In this document: piece by piece, positions 25,558 through 34,526 of the stretch
Numbering within the stretch: position 1 is the first letter of the stretch
Layout: each line of letters starts with the position of its first letter
Assembly (NCBI RefSeq): GCF_014699005.1
Contig: NZ_JACWZY010000018.1
Coordinates: 62,001 to 126,000, forward strand
Source: Spirosoma profusum
GTDB taxonomy: Bacteria > Bacteroidota > Bacteroidia > Cytophagales > Spirosomataceae
Length of the DNA: 64,000 bases
Reading direction: 5' to 3'
The notes under the pieces: generated by a model
Seen by the model: only the letters and a program-made list of their open reading frames with translations
Told to the model about the DNA's origin: nothing
Databases searched by the model: none
Position numbers and translations under genes: made by a program

Positions 25558-26202
25558 ATGCAAACCCGCCCTCTAAATCCGTCTACTGAGCAATCGAAGG
25601 TTCAGATACTGCTCGATAACGCAATCGAGCAGTCGGACGAAAAATTAGTTGAAGCAAATACTGAATTATTCATCCAACGGGCTTTTGCCGAAAGTCCTCA
25701 GAAGGGCTGCGAGCTGCTGTTCCGACGGTATCATCAGGCGTTGTGTAGCCATGCCATTCGATTCGTCTATTCCAAAGAAATCGCCGAAGATTTAGTCAGT
25801 GAGGTGTTTTGCAAACTCTGGAAAACTAAAGCCTACGAAAGCGTAAGCTCCTCATTCCGTTTTTACCTGTTCCGAAGCGTCCGCAATGAAGCCTACAACT
25901 ACCTACGGCTTGAATTTCAGGAACTGGATGATATTGCAAATGCCGAAAGCCGCGAAACCACGTTAAGCCAGCGCCCCGATCAGGTTCTTCAGTTTGAAGA
26001 AGTATTTCACCGGGTCGAAGATCTGGTCGAATCGTTACCACCTCAATGCCGCAAAGTGTTCATGCTGAGCCGATTCGAGGGATTGAAGTACCAGGATATT
26101 GCTACCGAATTAGGTATTTCGATTAAAACCGTTGAAGTCCACATTGGTAAAGCGCTAACTATAGTCCGGAAAGGGCTTAAAGATCATTGGCTGATGATAT
26201 AG
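25558..26202 (+). CDS. ECF-type RNA polymerase sigma factor (FecI-like)
   Basis: Sigma-70 factor of the extracytoplasmic type, 214 residues. Region 2 spans about residues 50-120 (LLFRRYHQALCSHAIRF...AEDLVSEVFCKLW). Region 4 is C-terminal (LPPQCRKVFMLSRFEGLKYQDIATELGISIKTVEVHI) with a clear helix-turn-helix. The anti-sigma FecR gene follows 80 bases later, then a SusC with an STN domain. This is the standard FecI-FecR-TonB receptor signalling layout, in which ligand uptake triggers transcription of the transporter. The ATG at 25558 is used rather than an upstream TTG. Confidence 0.93.
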   Translation: MQTRPLNPSTEQSKVQILLDNAIEQSDEKLVEANTELFIQRAFAESPQKGCELLFRRYHQALCSHAIRFVYSKEIAEDLVSEVFCKLWKTKAYESVSSSFRFYLFRSVRNEAYNYLRLEFQELDDIANAESRETTLSQRPDQVLQFEEVFHRVEDLVESLPPQCRKVFMLSRFEGLKYQDIATELGISIKTVEVHIGKALTIVRKGLKDHWLMI

Positions 26203-26282
26203 GGAATCTGGTGCCTTCAATTCCTTCAATAACCCTTAACGGATAACAAAATTGTGACAGTCACACCAAACGACTCTGCGAT

Positions 26283-27287
26283 ATGGAAGTTGTTAATAAA
26301 GAATTGATATTCAATCATTTTTCGCGAAAAACGTCGCCAATTCAGCGCGAATTGATTGCCAATTGGCTTCGCGAAGAAAGCAACGAAGAGCGATACTACG
26401 CATGGCTGGAAGAGTGGGAGAACAAACAGCCTCAATACCTGACCAAATCTGAAGAAGCGTTACGTCGATACAGTATGTTTCTGGTGGAGAATCCGCATGA
26501 GAACGTAGCGAACACAACTGGTCACGTGTCTGAGTTGCCTTTGTCGAATCGCTGGACCAGGACCCAGTGGCTGCTGGCTGCTTCTATTTTGTTGTTGCTG
26601 GGAATCAGTACGTTCCTGTTTCGGAATGAGCTTCTCTACCAGACGTACCAGACAGCGTATGGCGAAACGCGATCAATTCGGCTGTCCGACGGAAGCTCGG
26701 TTTTAATCAATGCAAACTCTCGTCTTGAGGTTCCTCGTTGGGGATTTGGTCGGCAAACGCGCGAAGTAACGCTGGCCGGTGAAGCCACTTTTTCGGTAAC
26801 CCATTTGCCAGATGCACAGCGGTTTATCGTGAAAACGGCCAACAATTTTAACGTAGTGGTATTGGGTACAGAGTTTTCCGTTTTTGCCCGGAAACGTGGA
26901 GCCAGGGTCGCGCTGAATAAAGGAAAAGTACAACTTCAGTATCGGGAGGGACTGATGGCCAAACAGGTAATTATGAAACCGGGTGATCTGTTTACGCTCG
27001 ATCTGCACAATCATCTGGCAATCAAGACGATTAGCCAGCACAAAAAACAGATAAGTTGGCAGGAAAAGCGATTCGTCTTCGACGAAACGACCTTGCAGGA
27101 AGTCGCCTATATGCTGGAAGATAATTATGGATTGCAGGTTTCGATTAAAAATCGGGAACTGGCCGAGCGCGTACTGATGGGTTCATTTCGCGCCGATAAT
27201 GTAGATCAGCTTTTGCAGTCCATTTCTGAACTGCTCGACATCACCGTCGTTCGGCAGGAGAATAAGGTTCAGATTATGGATCAGTAG
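26283..27287 (+). CDS. FecR family anti-sigma factor
   Basis: Inner-membrane anti-sigma protein of 334 residues. A cytoplasmic N-terminal region of about 90 residues would bind the ECF sigma factor. One membrane helix (TQWLLAASILLLLGISTFLF) lies near 97-116. The periplasmic FecR domain follows (ETRSIRLSDGSSVLINANSRLEVP, EVTLAGEATFSV, VVVLGTEFSVFA), with a C-terminal DUF4974-like segment (FDETTLQEVAYMLEDNYGLQV). It would receive the signal from the STN domain of the SusC protein encoded next. Confidence 0.93.
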   Translation: MEVVNKELIFNHFSRKTSPIQRELIANWLREESNEERYYAWLEEWENKQPQYLTKSEEALRRYSMFLVENPHENVANTTGHVSELPLSNRWTRTQWLLAASILLLLGISTFLFRNELLYQTYQTAYGETRSIRLSDGSSVLINANSRLEVPRWGFGRQTREVTLAGEATFSVTHLPDAQRFIVKTANNFNVVVLGTEFSVFARKRGARVALNKGKVQLQYREGLMAKQVIMKPGDLFTLDLHNHLAIKTISQHKKQISWQEKRFVFDETTLQEVAYMLEDNYGLQVSIKNRELAERVLMGSFRADNVDQLLQSISELLDITVVRQENKVQIMDQ

Positions 27288-27588
27288 CACAGAATACGTA
27301 ATCCTTTCAGCATCACGGAACTACAATTAAATGGGTTTGGCAAAATCAATACTAACCGTATTTCTCGATAGACTATAGATTAAAACTCTGATTATCATAA
27401 ATTTACAAATTTCTTGGAAAAGAAAATTTGCATACCAAACTTTGCCCACCAATTAACAAGACTAATGTGTTGACTGCTATAGCTATTTCTGAAATGATAC
27501 GTTCTGTTTCGCTTTAGCAGCCAGTTGATTATTGCGCTCGATTGAGTCTGATGAATGGACTACCCACTTTTAAATCCCTTATGATTGT
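27288..27588. promoter_or_regulatory. AT-rich leader of the susCD operon
   Basis: Three hundred bases without a gene, markedly more AT-rich than the flanks. A loose inverted repeat CAAATTT...AAATTTG (about 27408-27432) lies in the middle. It probably contains the ECF-sigma-dependent promoter of susC; I cannot identify the boxes. Confidence 0.4.
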
Positions 27589-30500
27589 ATGATTAATTCG
27601 TTACAAAAAATCCCAAGTGCGGGTTTATTGTCGCTCCTGTTTTTGGTTGGACTTCAACCCGGACGGTCGCAGTCGGTTGTACTTGCCCGTAATTTTCAGC
27701 AAAAGCAGGTTACCGCTAGCAGTCGCCAGCTAAAGGAAGTGCTTACTGAGCTGAAAACGCAGTATAGCGCTGAGATTATGTTTGAGTTGAAAACGGTAGA
27801 AGGTATCTCCGTTTCGCCGGACGTAGTGAATTCGAAAACCTCCCTCGAAAAAAATCTGGCCAGTTTGCTACGTCCGCTCGGCCTGCGTTACAAAAAAGTA
27901 AATCGCAATTCGTATTTGATTCTGGCTGAGAAAAAAGCTAAAAAAGTAGCGCTTCTTGACAGTCAACTACTAGAATCTACGGCGAGCCAGGAGCCTGCTA
28001 CGTCAACTGAGTCTCCTATAAAAACGCCGGCCGAATTAGCTTCAATGAGTATTCGGACCGACGTAGCGGCTGACCCGATTACGGGTACTGTTAAAAGTCA
28101 GTCGGGCGAAACGTTGCCGGGAATCAACGTAGTGATCAAGAATACAACTCGAGGCACTAGTACGGATGCGAACGGGAAGTTTACGATTGATGCGCCGGCT
28201 AATTCCGTTCTCGTTTTTTCGGGGATTGGCTTTGCGACGCAGGAGATTTCTGTAAATAATCGTACTCGTCTGGATGTTACGTTGGCAACGGATAACAAAC
28301 AACTCGATGAAGTCGTAGTCATCGGTTATGGTACGCAAAAACGCGAAAGCCTGACTAACTCAGTGTCTCAAATTGGTGCCGAAGAAATTGCCCGTCGCCC
28401 GGTTTCAAATATTCAGCAGTCGTTGCAGGGGCAGATGCCGGGTGTAACGATACTCGATCAGGGAGGCTCGCCCGGGCGTTCGACGACGGCCATTCGTGTA
28501 CGGGGAATCACTACGTTCAATATCAACGGCATTGGTAATACGTCGGGAAGTAACAATGGCACAGGTGGTTATGATATGAGCAAAAACGATGCGCTGGTGA
28601 TTGTCGATGGGATCGAGCAACGTTTGCAGGATATTAACCCGGATGATATCGAGACCATTTCGATCCTGAAAGATGCGGCTTCGACGGCCATTTACGGATC
28701 GCGGGCTACGAACGGCGTAGTGCTGGTGACAACCAAGCGGGCGAAAGGCAGCAAAGTTCAGGTGGATTATAATGGCTACTACGCTATCCAGAATTCCATC
28801 AATACGCCCCATATGATGGGTATCGAAGACTACATGCGTATGCAGGTTGCGGCCTATACGAACGCGGGGTCGCCATTGCCAGCCCGGTTTACTGAGCAAT
28901 CGATTCAGGCATACGTAACGGCTACCGACCGTGAAAAATATCCGCTGCCTAATACGTGGTTTCAAACGGTGTTGCACTCCGCACCTCAGCAAAACCATAC
29001 GTTGTCGGTGGCAGGTGGCGGTGAAACGATACGTACCCGACTGAGTTTGCGCTATCAGGATCAGGGCGGGATTATCACGAACTATAATAGCAAAATTGGT
29101 GAGATACGTTTGAACACCGATTACACCATTTCGCCCCGATTGCGCGTGAGTGGGGACATTAACTATCGCTATAATTATTCGCAGACGCCGAATATCGACC
29201 CGATCAATTTTATTTTACATGGTTCGCTGTGGGCCGTTCCGAAATATGCGGATGGTACGTATGGCCTGAGTACGCAGGGAAATAACCCGATCATGTATTC
29301 TGAAATCAGCGGTTTAAACAGGCGATTTGCCGATTATCTGACGGGGTCGGTAAAAGGTGAATGGGACATTGCCGAAGGGCTGACGTTCTCGACGCAATTG
29401 GCCGGTCGCGGGTATTTTACGCAGGAAAAAAACTTTGCTAATTCCTACGTCAATACCGACAAGAATACTAATGTTACCAAAACTGTAGCCAACAACACGC
29501 TGAACGAAGTTCGTAATACGTTACGCGAATACACCCTGATCAGCTTGCTGACGTATAGCAAAAGCGTGGGCGATCACAATTTTAAAGGGTTGCTCGGGTA
29601 TTCTCAGATTGGGAATACACAAAACTTCCTTACCGCCTACCGTGAACGTTTCTTTAACAACGATATTCAATCGATTGGACAGGGCGCAAACGATGGTACC
29701 AAAAGCAATTCTGGAAATGACGCAGTATATGGTTTACGGTCGTATTTCGGACGTATCAACTACGATTACAATGGTAAGTATCTGGTTGAGGTAAACGGGC
29801 GTTACGATGGTTCGTCCAAGTTTACGGGTGACAAAGTGTATAGCTTTTTCCCCTCGTTTTCGGCGGGCTGGCGACTATCGAAAGAAACGTTCTGGGAGGG
29901 TTTACAGTCAACAGTTAGTGACCTGAAACTGCGCGGTTCCTGGGGCATAACGGGTAACCAGTCGGTTGATCTGTATAGCTATTATGCGTCGTTGAGGGCT
30001 AGTGGGTATGATTTCAATGGCGCGGCTGTGCAGGGGTATCGACAAACAAATCTGGCCAATACCAACCTGGGTTGGGAATCGACGACGCAACTGGATTTAG
30101 GGCTGGACGCGTCCTTCCTGCGCGGGCGCCTGAATCTGACTCTCGATTATTACCGGAAGCTGACCAGTGACATTCTCCTGAATCTGGATATTCCGGCTAC
30201 GGTTGGCCTGATCGCTTCTCCACAAAATGCCGGTTCGGTCGAAAACAAAGGCTGGGAGTTTAGTCTGAACTACCGGGGGGCAAAAAGTTCGTCCGGATTT
30301 CAGTATAATCTGGGCGGTAATTTTAGCATCAATGAAAACAAAGTTGTCGATCTGAAAGGAACGGGCCCTTACCTCATTGGGTCGGATATTGATCCACGGT
30401 ATATCATTGCGGTGGGCTTACCGATCAATGCGTTGTGGGGCTATAAAACCGCCGGATTATTTCAGTCGCAGGCCGAGATTGATGGCTATAAAGCGACCTA

Positions 30501-31074
30501 CGCAGCTAATACCAAGCCCGGTGACGTGAAATACATCGATACGAATGGCGATGGCAAGATCGACGCCAACGACATGACCAACATTGGTAATACGTTCCCC
30601 AAATTCACGTTTGGCCTTAATTCAAATTTCTCGTTTAAGAATTTCGAGTTGAATTTACTGTTCCAGGGCGCTGCCAAAGTTGATACGCGTCTGGCAGGTG
30701 CGCTGGCTGAAATGGGCAATCAGGAAGGCTTTACGCACTCGATTTACACCAATAACTACTGGACGCCTACTAACACAGATGCTCGCTTCCCCAGACCGTT
30801 GAAATTTGACTTGCGGAACGTAGCTACGTCGGATCGACTGATTATCGACGGGTCGTATGTCCGGCTGAAAAACATTCAGTTAGCCTACAATTTACCGGTT
30901 GCGATTGCCAATAAAGTTCGGCTTAATCGGATTCGGGCGTATGTGTCGGCGACCAACGTATTCACCATTTCAAAATTGAACGAGTGGAATCTGGACCCCG
31001 AAGTTGGCTCGGGCCGGGCGGTGTATTATCCGCAAACATCGCTGTACACCCTTGGGCTTAATCTGAACTTCTAA
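27589..31074 (+). CDS. SusC/RagA family TonB-linked outer membrane transporter with STN domain
   Basis: Outer-membrane TonB-dependent transporter of 1161 residues. In order it has a signal peptide, an STN domain (about 38-115, the part that signals to FecR), a carboxypeptidase-like regulatory domain (about 165-240; ITGTVKSQSGETLPGINVVI), a plug (EVVVIGYGTQKRESLTNSVS; ILKDAASTAIYGSRATNGVV), then the barrel, ending in an aromatic C-terminus (YTLGLNLNF). It pairs with the SusD gene 26 bases downstream to import oligosaccharides or other large ligands. The neighbouring sulfatase suggests a sulfated glycan. The gene is dense in TACGT pentamers. Confidence 0.95.
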   Translation: MINSLQKIPSAGLLSLLFLVGLQPGRSQSVVLARNFQQKQVTASSRQLKEVLTELKTQYSAEIMFELKTVEGISVSPDVVNSKTSLEKNLASLLRPLGLRYKKVNRNSYLILAEKKAKKVALLDSQLLESTASQEPATSTESPIKTPAELASMSIRTDVAADPITGTVKSQSGETLPGINVVIKNTTRGTSTDANGKFTIDAPANSVLVFSGIGFATQEISVNNRTRLDVTLATDNKQLDEVVVIGYGTQKRESLTNSVSQIGAEEIARRPVSNIQQSLQGQMPGVTILDQGGSPGRSTTAIRVRGITTFNINGIGNTSGSNNGTGGYDMSKNDALVIVDGIEQRLQDINPDDIETISILKDAASTAIYGSRATNGVVLVTTKRAKGSKVQVDYNGYYAIQNSINTPHMMGIEDYMRMQVAAYTNAGSPLPARFTEQSIQAYVTATDREKYPLPNTWFQTVLHSAPQQNHTLSVAGGGETIRTRLSLRYQDQGGIITNYNSKIGEIRLNTDYTISPRLRVSGDINYRYNYSQTPNIDPINFILHGSLWAVPKYADGTYGLSTQGNNPIMYSEISGLNRRFADYLTGSVKGEWDIAEGLTFSTQLAGRGYFTQEKNFANSYVNTDKNTNVTKTVANNTLNEVRNTLREYTLISLLTYSKSVGDHNFKGLLGYSQIGNTQNFLTAYRERFFNNDIQSIGQGANDGTKSNSGNDAVYGLRSYFGRINYDYNGKYLVEVNGRYDGSSKFTGDKVYSFFPSFSAGWRLSKETFWEGLQSTVSDLKLRGSWGITGNQSVDLYSYYASLRASGYDFNGAAVQGYRQTNLANTNLGWESTTQLDLGLDASFLRGRLNLTLDYYRKLTSDILLNLDIPATVGLIASPQNAGSVENKGWEFSLNYRGAKSSSGFQYNLGGNFSINENKVVDLKGTGPYLIGSDIDPRYIIAVGLPINALWGYKTAGLFQSQAEIDGYKATYAANTKPGDVKYIDTNGDGKIDANDMTNIGNTFPKFTFGLNSNFSFKNFELNLLFQGAAKVDTRLAGALAEMGNQEGFTHSIYTNNYWTPTNTDARFPRPLKFDLRNVATSDRLIIDGSYVRLKNIQLAYNLPVAIANKVRLNRIRAYVSATNVFTISKLNEWNLDPEVGSGRAVYYPQTSLYTLGLNLNF

Positions 31075-31100
31075 TCCGGTCTTTTTCAGACAGAAAATTC

Positions 31101-32699
31101 ATGAAATCAATTCGTTATACCATACAAGCCACTCTTCTGACACTCGCCGTCGGGTTGGCACTCATGTCCTGCGACCGGGAATTGTTAGACACGGTTCCAA
31201 ACGACCGACTATCGGAATCGTTATTCTGGAAAACGGAAAACGACGCCCGTCTGGCGACGAACTCGCTCTATACTGACCTCGACAGTACCAATATTTTTAG
31301 CTGGGATGCCCTGACCGAAATTGGCCACGTGAACCAGCCGTTCGACCTGCACGCGTATATTGAGCAGGGGCAATACGATGCGACCAGCGCACGCATATAT
31401 GGCGAATGGGCCAAAGCCTACAAGGGTGTTCGGGCGTGTAATTATTTGCTGGAAAACATTGATAAAGTGTCATCGACCAATACGACACTGATCAACCAGT
31501 TTAAAGGCGAAGCACGAGCGCTCCGGGCGTATCAATACCTGAAACTGGCCAGTTTATTTGGCGATGTGCCTTTGGTGACGACGGCTATTTCGCTGGATGA
31601 AAGCAGAGCACTGGCACGTACCCCGGTGGCGCAGATCTGGGATTTTGTGGATAAAGAGCTGACCGATGCGGCTGGCCTGTTGCCCACAACCTATGCCGCT
31701 GCTGACAAAGGACGTATCACAAAAGGCGCTGCGATTGGCCTTCGAGCGCGGGCTAATTTACTGGCGGGTCGTTATCAGCAGGCTGCCGATGCGGCTGATC
31801 AGGTCATAAAACTAGGCATTTATGGATTGAATGATTCGTACGAAAAGTTGTTTTCCTACGCGGCCGAAAACAACAAGGAAGTGCTGCTGGATCGGCAGTT
31901 TATTAAAGACACTTATCCGGTCAACGTATTTGCTTACATGGGGCCGTATAGCCAGAAAAGTGCCAACAGTACGTTCGTTCCGACAAAAAATCTGGTCGAT
32001 ACGTATGAAACCACGGCAGGCAAGCTCATTACTGATCCTACCAGTGGTTATGATCCTGCAACCCCATACGCCAACCGCGACCCCCGACTCAAGTTTTCCA
32101 TTTTCCTGACAGGCGACGTATTACCCAGCGGTGTTACGTTCCGGCCTGAGCCAAATAGCGGTACAGCTGATGCAGTGGGTAATACGTACATTGCTTCTAC
32201 GACTGGCTTCAATCTCAAAAAGTACATCAATACCGATGATTACGCCAATCCGGGCAATAATGGTATCAATATTATCCTGCTACGTTACGCCGAAATTCTG
32301 CTGACGTATGCGGAGGCAAAAATTGAGTTGAACCAGATCGATGCCAGCGTGATCAACGCGATCAATTCAGTTCGTAATGGACGTACCGATGTGAAGCAGC
32401 CAGCCATCGTTAGTACGTTGAATCAGGCGCAATTGCGTGAAATTGTTCGTCGGGAACGTACCGTTGAGTTGGCCTTTGAAGGGCAGCATTTGTTTGATAT
32501 TCGTCGCTGGAAAACCGCCGAGACCGTATTGCCCGGTCCGATTTATGGTATTACCTACAAGGCAGCAGACGGGAAACTAACCACGCTTCAGGTAGTTGGC
32601 GTCAATCGCACGTTTGATAAATCGCGTCATTATCTTTGGCCTATCCCGCAAAAAGAACGGAATCTGACACCAACACTCTCGCAGAATCCGGGCTGGTAG
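31101..32699 (+). CDS. SusD/RagB family nutrient-binding outer membrane lipoprotein
   Basis: Surface lipoprotein of 532 residues that forms the lid of the SusC transporter. The lipobox ends at Cys24 (LALMSCDRELLDTVP), typical of SusD. The helical TPR-like core includes EARALRAYQYLKLASLFGDVPLV and IGLRARANLLAGRYQQAADAADQVI. The C-terminal RagB signature is complete (LLRYAEILLTYAEAKIELNQID; INSVRNGR; LREIVRRERTVELAFEGQHLFDIRRW; final NPGW). It is cotranscribed with susC. Confidence 0.95.
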   Translation: MKSIRYTIQATLLTLAVGLALMSCDRELLDTVPNDRLSESLFWKTENDARLATNSLYTDLDSTNIFSWDALTEIGHVNQPFDLHAYIEQGQYDATSARIYGEWAKAYKGVRACNYLLENIDKVSSTNTTLINQFKGEARALRAYQYLKLASLFGDVPLVTTAISLDESRALARTPVAQIWDFVDKELTDAAGLLPTTYAAADKGRITKGAAIGLRARANLLAGRYQQAADAADQVIKLGIYGLNDSYEKLFSYAAENNKEVLLDRQFIKDTYPVNVFAYMGPYSQKSANSTFVPTKNLVDTYETTAGKLITDPTSGYDPATPYANRDPRLKFSIFLTGDVLPSGVTFRPEPNSGTADAVGNTYIASTTGFNLKKYINTDDYANPGNNGINIILLRYAEILLTYAEAKIELNQIDASVINAINSVRNGRTDVKQPAIVSTLNQAQLREIVRRERTVELAFEGQHLFDIRRWKTAETVLPGPIYGITYKAADGKLTTLQVVGVNRTFDKSRHYLWPIPQKERNLTPTLSQNPGW

Positions 32700-32823
32700 T
32701 TTTTTGTCATCCTGACCGGTCCGCCGGTGTGGCAGGAAGGCTCTTAAAGTATCCTTACTTGAGAATTAGGGAATCGTAAGATCCTTCCTGCCGCACCGGC
32801 GGACCGGTCAGGATGACAAAAAA
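32700..32823. repeat. TTTTTGTCATCCTGA-type inverted repeat, copy 3, with GC-rich module
   Basis: It begins at the last base of the susD stop codon. The ends are TTTTTTGTCATCCTGACCGG and a complement ending AGGATGACAAAAAA. The inner GGTCCGCCGGTGTGGCAGGA resembles the GC core seen in copy 2. It separates susD from the sulfatase gene and may lower or end transcription between them. A short extra CGGATGACAAAAAAC follows the right arm. Confidence 0.8.
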
Positions 32824-32877
32824 CGGATGACAAAAAACTCAAACTGGGTTTCCTAAACATTTCTAAAACCATTCTCT

Positions 32878-34335
32878 ATGATACGTCTCTCTCAACGTTC
32901 ACTTCGCCTGTTGCTTGGTGTTACTACGTTGGTAAGCCTGGGTTTACTGGCCAGCGCCTGGATCAAGAAACCGGCTCCAGCTACGCCCAATGTCGTCCTG
33001 TTTTTTATGGATGATATGGGTTATGGCGATTTGTCCGTTACCGGTGCACTTGATTATGCAACGCCTAATCTGGATCGGATGGCTGCCGAAGGGTCGCGTT
33101 TCTCTAATTTTCTGGCGGCTCAGGCTGTATGCAGTGCATCGAGGGCAGCTCTGATGACGGGCTGTTACCCAAACCGACTGGGTGTTTCAGGCGCATTCGG
33201 GCCTAATTCGCTCGTCGGACTGAATCCAAACGAAGAAACGCTGGCTGAGTTATTAAAAGAAAAAGGTTACGCGACCGGTATTTTTGGAAAATGGCACTTA
33301 GGCGACAAGAAGCAATTTTTGCCGCTTCAGCAGGGTTTTGATGAGTATTACGGCGTACCCTACTCGCACGACATGTGGCCCTTGCACCCGGCTCAGGCAC
33401 AGGCGCATTATCCACCGCTGCACTGGATTGAGAATAATGAGCCTAAGCAGGAAATCAAAGACCTGAACGATGCGGGCCAGATTACTCAAATCGTTACCCA
33501 GAAAGCGGTGTCGTTTATTCAGCGGCATAAGAGCAAACCGTTCTTTCTCTACGTACCACACCCGCTGCCGCACGTACCACTGGCGACTTCTGCTACGTTC
33601 AAAGGTAAAAGCGGACGCGGTATTTTCGGCGACGTAATGACGGAACTGGATTGGTCGGTGGGGCAGATTTTAGGCGAACTGAAGAAACAGGGAGTCGATA
33701 AAAACACGCTCGTTATTTTCATCAGCGACAACGGCCCCTGGTTGAATTATGGCGATCATGCCGGCTCGTCGGGTGGTTTTCGGGAAGGGAAAGGAACATC
33801 GTTTGAAGGAGGCCATCGCGTGCCATGTCTGGTACGTTGGCCGGGTGTTGTACCGGCTGGCCGGGTTAGCAACAAACTCCTGACAACGATGGATATTTTG
33901 CCGACCGTAGCGAAAATTTGTGGCGCTCGTCTGCCTAAACAACGTATCGACGGGGTTGATTGGCTTGCCTTATTAAAAGGTGATAATTCTGTAACTCCTC
34001 GTGATCGGTTTTACTATTACTACCGCAAAAACAATCTGGAAGCGGTTCGCGAAGGTGATTGGAAACTGATATTCCCGCATCCAGGTCGTACCTATGAAGG
34101 ATTTCTTCCCGGTCAGAACGGTAAACCAGGGCAAAGCACTGAAACGAAGGATATCGCAGGTGGTTTATACGACCTCCGTCGTGACCCAGGCGAACGTTAC
34201 GACGTAAAGGAACAGCACCCGGAGATTGTTACCAAACTGGAAAAACTAGCCGAAGAAGCCCGCGCTGATCTGGGCGACGATTTGCAGAGACGTAGCGGTA
34301 CCAACGTTCGCGAGCCGGGACGTATCACCAATTAA
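32878..34335 (+). CDS. Sulfatase (arylsulfatase type), formylglycine-dependent
   Basis: Exported S1-family sulfatase of 485 residues. An N-terminal hydrophobic signal leads to the metal-binding DD pair (FFMDDMGYGD). The active site is C85-S-A-S-R, in which Cys85 must be converted to formylglycine. Further motifs are GIFGKWHLGD, HPLPHVPL and FISDNGPW. It removes sulfate esters, probably from a glycan imported by the SusCD pair just upstream. A maturing enzyme is not in the window. The genomic setting (sigma/FecR/SusC/SusD/sulfatase) supports a sulfated-polysaccharide locus, although no glycoside hydrolase of a classical family is beside it. Confidence 0.93.
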   Translation: MIRLSQRSLRLLLGVTTLVSLGLLASAWIKKPAPATPNVVLFFMDDMGYGDLSVTGALDYATPNLDRMAAEGSRFSNFLAAQAVCSASRAALMTGCYPNRLGVSGAFGPNSLVGLNPNEETLAELLKEKGYATGIFGKWHLGDKKQFLPLQQGFDEYYGVPYSHDMWPLHPAQAQAHYPPLHWIENNEPKQEIKDLNDAGQITQIVTQKAVSFIQRHKSKPFFLYVPHPLPHVPLATSATFKGKSGRGIFGDVMTELDWSVGQILGELKKQGVDKNTLVIFISDNGPWLNYGDHAGSSGGFREGKGTSFEGGHRVPCLVRWPGVVPAGRVSNKLLTTMDILPTVAKICGARLPKQRIDGVDWLALLKGDNSVTPRDRFYYYYRKNNLEAVREGDWKLIFPHPGRTYEGFLPGQNGKPGQSTETKDIAGGLYDLRRDPGERYDVKEQHPEIVTKLEKLAEEARADLGDDLQRRSGTNVREPGRITN

Positions 34336-34338
34336 TTA

Positions 34339-34420
34339 TTTTGTCATTCTGAGGAACGAAGAATCTTAAAGTATCTCATAAAGAAAGTTTAAGATTCTTC
34401 GTTCCTCAGAATGACAAAAA
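34339..34420. repeat. TTTTGTCATTCTGAGGAACGA-type inverted repeat, copy 4
   Basis: The arms ATTTTGTCATTCTGAGGAA and its complement continue into CGAAGAATCTT. It is nearly identical in its arms to copy 5 at 58210-58304. It lies directly after the sulfatase stop, facing the convergent DUF1080 gene. Confidence 0.82.
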
Positions 34421-34447
34421 ACCCGCACAATTTCAGCCGGATTTAAT

Positions 34448-34526
34448 AAGGTGGAAACCTATAAAACGTAACAGCCCTGAACGAACGATACGTTCAGGGC
34501 TGTTACGTTTTATAGGTTTCCACCTT
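34448..34526. terminator. Perfect 36-bp-arm hairpin overlapping the DUF1080 stop
   Basis: Arms at 34448-34483 and 34491-34526 are exactly complementary over 36 bp, with a 7-nt loop. Both contain AAAACGTAACAGCCCTGAAC. The right arm overlaps the first two bases of the DUF1080 stop triplet. This stem is far longer than a normal terminator, and its arms carry ACGTA. It may terminate transcription from both sides, or be a recently formed palindrome. Confidence 0.75.

Noticed and set aside
28405..28998. Open frame of 197 codons antisense to the SusC gene
   Set aside because: It lies wholly within a strongly supported TonB transporter; its composition is that of a reverse-strand shadow.
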